Positions 58,748 through 64,000 of a stretch of 64,000 nt of DNA are shown one piece after another (positions within the stretch are counted from its first letter, which is position 1; each line of letters starts with the position of its first letter). The position numbers and the translations under genes were made by a program. This DNA comes from Heliopora coerulea. Taxonomy: Eukaryota > Cnidaria > Anthozoa > Scleralcyonacea > Helioporidae. The notes below the pieces were generated by a model. That model was not told the DNA's origin and made no database searches. It worked only from the letters and a program-made list of their open reading frames with translations. The DNA lies in assembly GCA_030142905.1 (NCBI GenBank), contig JASJOG010000069.1, positions 1,109,001 to 1,173,000 of the forward strand, written 5' to 3'.

Positions 58748-60892
58748 AATAGAAAGTAACATAATCCTTTGATTTGTACAAGACTGTCATAATAAAATGT
58801 GGTTTAACCATCTTTTTACTCACGTTCTCGTCCTCCCTCCATAGGGGTGGTAGAGAGGGCTACAGCCCCCCTTCGGGGAACCTTAGTCCCCACCTCTCTG
58901 GGAAAAGTTCACGATTCATCGGGGAATTTTCACTAATGATACCACATTTATATATGGTACAAACTACGAGTATTTGTTATTGATTCAGCCAAGAAAGACA
59001 ATAGACTCTTCTCCTCATGTCAAATCTAAAAGTGAACTGTTTCTAGTCGGTTGTTGCGATTATTCTGGCGAAAACTAACGTGATGTTTTCAACCTTCAAA
59101 TAAGGAAATTTTAAAGGAGGCGTGGTCATGGTTCTTCTGGTTTAGCGCCCCCTCCTGTCGGGCACCTTGCATCGAGGAATTCCTGGTGCCACCCATCTCC
59201 CTCCACTTTCTCATGTTGCATTTAGCTCCTAATGTGATTGCTTACACCACGTTTGCTAATTACATAGGCTCAGTGGGGTATCCAACATTAAGGGACTTGC
59301 GAAAGCTGGGCGATGACGGGGATGAATAAACACCAAAATTTTAGAATTGATTGAAAACCATGGATCAGTGAGGTAGAACTGGATGTTTGTTGGTTTCTTA
59401 CGACCTCTGAGAAGCTTAAAAATATTTGAAAGTGTCTAAACGAATTCTGTTCAATGATTTGACGTCAAAGTCTACAAACTGCTTTACTCGCTCCATGATT
59501 TAACATCGTCCTGTAAACGTGAAAATGCCCGATGTGATGGCGAAAGCAAAACAAGGACGGCTTCGGATTTCCATAGTAAATAAAAAATTTTCATTTTCTT
59601 TATTTCACATGAAACATTTTATCTGAAGGACGTCGTGAACCAGTCCCATTATGTTTGTTTAAGGTCTCCATTACCTCAAGGTAGCCCTTGAATGGCATAA
59701 TAAAGTGGTCATTAACCCTTTCAAGTCGGGGAGACTTCCCCTATTGGCGAGTAAAATCGTCTGGCGTTTGTCAGAGTTAATGTCGGGTATGGATCGGAAA
59801 AGGTTCAGTGGGCTCCAACAAAAGATTGTGAATTTCAAAGCGGCCAGAAGAACAGTTAGCCGTTCTAGCTATATTAGTGCTAAGCTCTGCAGGTTCTTTG
59901 AAGCAACACAAGCGATTTTAAGAGGCCTAACATTATCGTTAAGAGGAGGCAAAGTTCAAAATCAATAGATTTAAGAAGAGAAGAGGCATCTCCAACTGTC
60001 TTGCGCTCAGAACTATCATTTGCGACAATGCATAACACAGATTGTCCATAACATTGATAACAGCCTTGCAAGTACCAAATCACGTCGACCATAACGTTGC
60101 ACAAACGAAGTGCAGGGATTTTGCTTAACCTTCACGAGAATAGGATTACTTTTTCATGGCAGGACAGCATCTGATCACGTTCTCCCCTGAAAACCGGCAA
60201 ATCATGTTGGAGTAAACGAAATTTCGTTGACACAGGTAAGCGTTTAGGTAAACGTGTTTACGCCACCGTTACCGCAAAAATATAGAGGCTATGGGTGAGA
60301 GTAAGAGTTTTAGAATAGAAAATCATCATATCAAAGTTGTGGCTTAAGTTTGTTTAACGTTCTAACATTTTTCAATTTTCGTTTCCGCTATTTTGGATAG
60401 CCTGAAAACTGCAAGTCAATTTGTAGTGCCTTCGATGATGTAAGGAAGATTTTACATTATTTGAAAGAAATTTTGGAAATTATCCGTAATACCTTATATA
60501 CTTTGAATATACCCTCACTTCTTGGGATATTCAGATTTGATACGAAAATGAATAATTATGTGATATTTGTGACACAATGCGGTAATTTATTGCGTGGAAA
60601 TCAAATGAATGTTCAAGATAGAATGAAGTCACTATAAACACTGCATGCAAATGCATCGCATAACGCTAGACATCACCTGAGGCTGTTTAAAGTAAACTCT
60701 TCGTTCTTCAAAGATGTTATAAACATGCTTTGAAAGTTTTTCTTGATCATCCAAACAGCCCATTGAAATAAGATAATTTTAAGGGAAAATACGAAATTAT
60801 CGATTTTTTCTTAGCGGATGACACTTTTCTCTATAGTTGTGTTTGGGTAGCAGCATGCACCATAAAATCTAAGTCCTTTGTTTGGTCTCGTG
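58748..60892. other. Intergenic interval
   Basis: No gene recognised. Contains another copy of the dispersed hairpin repeat (about 59712-59790: GGCGAGTAAAATCGTCTGGC). Confidence 0.5.
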
Positions 60893-61272
60893 CAGCGACG
60901 GATTAAGGGCGGGGCCACCGGCGCCTGGGCGTCGGAGTCCCCCAACATCTACAGACACCAGATTGTATTTTCTTAATATTAAAAATTAAAACATTGTATT
61001 TTCGATGTTTTACCTGATGTTTGGTGACTAGCTCGCCATATGTAATGCGAGATACAGCGAGCAGCTTTATCATGGATACGTGATACACCATGCTCCTTAT
61101 GTTGTGTGGCTGCCCGCGGCTTTTGGGCGGTTAAAAAGATATTTGATATTACACGTAAAGATCAAAGTATATGAGTGATCGTATAAGCAACTGAGAAGGT
61201 AAAATACATTACAGTCGAGCCCCTGCTCCCACAAAATACGGCGCCGGCCCCCTCGGTCTTATTCTAGCTCTG
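60893..61272. mobile_element. Probable hAT-type non-autonomous element
   Basis: Ends CAGCGACGGATTAAGGGC and, inverted, CAGAGCTAGAATAAGACC, both followed inward by GGGGC..CCGGCGCC. Flanks GTCTCGTG and ATCTCGGA share the central TCTCG, so the duplication, if real, is eroded. Confidence 0.55.
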
Positions 61273-64000
61273 ATCTCGGATCGGCGTAGAGAAGAAAATT
61301 CGAAATTTGTGACGTTTAAACAAAGGCTACATACCGTGACTGATACACATTTGAATATTTAACATATTTAAACGTTGTATCTCCATGACCTTTAACATTC
61401 TTTGCTTCTGAGAAGAACTAGTGAAAAATTGCACTTCTGTAATAATTGGCTTCTTCTATAACTTCCTCAGCACTTGATAGTTGGAATTTTTTAATTTTGT
61501 AATTATCTTCTTCATTTGTGGCAAACCATTAAATTCAAATTTAAAACATGACAAATTTTGACAATAAATGACAGTAAGAAAAATTATACTACCAATTAAA
61601 GTTATCGAACGTATCGCGTTAATTTTAAATGTTACATATCAACCGCATGAGAAATTTTTTCAAAGTACAATAAAAAGTGGACGTCTGTGGGTGGATTTAA
61701 GAAATTTCCCCTTGAAAAGACATCGCCTTGTTGTCAATGCCATTTACAAACATGAATCTTCATGCTGCTGGGAACACATTACTGACAAAAACCGAATACA
61801 TGCACTGTGAAGGACAGGGTTTGTCTGAAACCACGCTGCACAGTCGTGTGATATAAAAACCGATTTAATAATACAGTGAACAGACATAATCGACTCATCC
61901 CCGTTAAATTAATCTATATTCATAGGCGTGCAATTACGTCCTTCCAGCCTTGTTTGACCAGAACAATCGAACACAAGTCCCGCAGTTTTAAATTTCACGT
62001 TTCGTACCCGAGATCCTCCAACTCGATAAAATCACAGATTTTCGGATTTCAATTTCACATTTTTCATCTCAACTTTGCGGAGTAATTGCAAACGAAACCA
62101 TTATTTACACGGATACCAAAATTTTTACATAACTTTCCTATAAAGTTGATTATGAAAAATAAAATGACCGGATATTAAGCAACATCTAAGCGCAAAGCAA
62201 ACACCGGAAAGTCAGACATGCAACGCAACACATGAAACTTCTACACTTCAATCTCTACGACCTACATCTCTCGTAACCGAGGATCTTTTGCAAGAGTCTG
62301 CCACTCTTAATAGACTTCCATAAGTGATCATTTTTCGTAACGATCTGGTTCTCCTAACAGGACTCCTTTCACAAGCGAACACCAGTGGTCAGCGGGCGCC
62401 TTTCGTAACGCTATAGCCTTGGTAAACGACCACCTATCTCAAGGATCTACTTCTCGCAGGCGGCCATCTGTCGTAAAATATTACGTGTTAAATGGGTTGG
62501 CTTCTCACTGGCGGACGCTAAAAGAATGTGACCAGCTCTCGTGGTAGTCTGATCCTTGAAATGGCCACATATCGTTAGCGACCACATGGGTGATCAGATG
62601 GGTCATCAGATCTCTCACAAGCAGACAATTATGGAAAGTGACCAGCCTTCCTCAATTGGTTCACTTTCATATCAGTCATTTTTCTCGTTCTCGCACCTGC
62701 GAGACCACAAATGTAAAATTCAAACGTTGTTACTGCGTCTGACGTCAACTGTTCCTGACATTCACACGGATAGCTGAGGATGTTGCTTATGGTAGCAGGA
62801 GACGTATATTAAATTTCATTTGCAATCACTTCCCCCGGATAATGGTCTTGACTTCTTTGCGGAGGACAAATGGCACTAAACAGATAAGGTCAAAGTCTTT
62901 CAGCACTTCACACGAATCTGGTACAGACTGGAAACTTTTTAACCACGTACCTTTTCAAGTTTTTCCGCGAATTTCTCGTACTCAGCCTCATAGAACTGGA
63001 AAACTTCATCACAATCCTACAAAAGTATTTCGATCAGCAATAATCCTCAACACTCCGAACTGACCGAACATACCATGCCAAGTTAACGATAATGAACTCA
63101 AACGTTTACATACACAAGTAGGTTGGGCAAAGCACAATTCATCCTCCTGAAGAGAGGAAAAACGAAAAAAACGCTCATTTCTTAAAATACAACCAAAAAA
63201 ACCAAAGATCAAATTGAAAATAATACGGCAAACTTTAGTCATAAAACGGCCATAAATCAAACTCACACCGGTTAGCAGTACAATTATGATTATCAACTTG
63301 TATAACTTTCAGCTGTTAAAAATCTACCTCTAAAACTGAATTAAACATCATGTCATCCCATTTAAGGTAGCTTGAATATGCTTAAGGCCAACAGTTAAGA
63401 TTCACAGATGAGCGAGGTAAAGTCAAAGTTTACGAAAACGATTCAAGACTCAATTGAACACATCAATAGAATGTATCATCACTACAAGAGGTGCAACCAA
63501 TAAAGGATCGTAGTTAAGTCATTACGTCTGAGGTACTGTATTATTTATATGAAAGCGAGCCAGCTCCCCTACTGGGTCTGAATACATCTAACGAGATCTC
63601 GCCTCTCCATGAAATCCTTAACAAGAATTTGTTTTCGTTCACATGAGGAGGGCCAGCCTTCCTCGACGAGATCCCGCCATTGACTGCTCGACATATCGCC
63701 TAGGTCGGCTGGAAAGTTTCAATGTAAACGCACTCCAAAAGGCCGGCCCTCTAAGAGAGCTAAAAAAATTTGTATAGACATGTGCGCTAGATCCAGTCCT
63801 CCTAGAAGGGCCAGAAAATTCTCTTGTAAAAGCGGGGTGAAAAAAAGTTCTCCAACTAAGGCTAACCCTACCAAATGGGCTGGGTCGCCTCCATATAAAG
63901 ACTCCCTTGGACAGGTATAATCCCGTTGTACAAAGCACTAGAGCTTTCCCTCAGGATGACTGTCCCAAAGTGAAAGCACACATTTCTATTTTTTTTTCCA
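61273..64000. other. Gene-free, repeat-derived end of window
   Basis: No gene recognised. About 62260-62660 contains irregularly spaced variants of TCTCGTAA, TTTCGTAACG and GACCAC, a degenerate tandem array. About 63540-63940 contains GC-rich units with GGCTGG, AGGGCCAG and CGAGATC(T/C)CG motifs alternating with TATAAAGA or GTAAACGC words, which look like another decayed repeat. The 99-codon minus-strand frame there is repeat-derived. Confidence 0.45.

Overview
This window is animal nuclear DNA, most likely from a cnidarian and probably an anthozoan such as a stony coral. That assignment is my inference. It rests on AT-rich, intron-rich genes with GT..AG introns, very dense short inverted-repeat DNA elements, Penelope-like retroelement remnants with hammerhead ribozyme motifs, and the sequence character of the conserved proteins. 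Nothing looks bacterial or organellar. Most real coding sequence lies in small exons, so open reading frame length is a poor guide here. I assembled the genes below by joining exons at splice sites.

Layout. (1) 0-14.7 kb: a CUB-like exon (about 0.7-1.1 kb, minus) and four phase-compatible minus-strand exons (5.95-12.0 kb) that give a Ser/Thr-rich mucin-like stalk followed by a transmembrane helix. These are interspersed with a pogo/Tigger-like element, small inverted-repeat elements, a Penelope-type reverse transcriptase fossil interrupted by a tRNA-containing palindromic element, and a complete hammerhead ribozyme motif. (2) 14.7-17.4 kb: a complete but frameshifted hAT transposon with a perfect 8-bp target duplication. 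It ends 33 bp before the start codon of the next gene. (3) 17.4-27.7 kb: a six-exon AP-1 clathrin adaptor sigma subunit gene (plus strand, 155 aa), with a nearly intact mariner element in intron 2. (4) 31.6-33.4 kb: a single-exon DNAJC21 gene (minus strand), head to head with the next gene. The 248-bp gap between them contains two adjacent matches to the RFX X-box. (5) 33.7-46.2 kb and 48.8-58.7 kb: two tandem paralogues of a CFAP97-domain ciliary gene (CFAP97D1-like). Exons 1-4 have identical lengths in both copies and the last exons differ strongly. (6) 58.7-64 kb: no gene recognised; repeats only.

The long introns carry Penelope GIY-YIG endonuclease remains, a second hammerhead motif, several hAT-type non-autonomous elements with target duplications, and a 2.2-kb element. 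That last element has inverted arms made of short tandem repeats and a 6-bp TTAAAA duplication, and it carries a zinc-ribbon/HTH fragment, a tRNA-like sequence and a 64-bp direct repeat. It fits the IS3EU class. The genes are housekeeping or ciliary and form no single pathway. The clearest shared regulation is the head-to-head DNAJC21/CFAP97D promoter.
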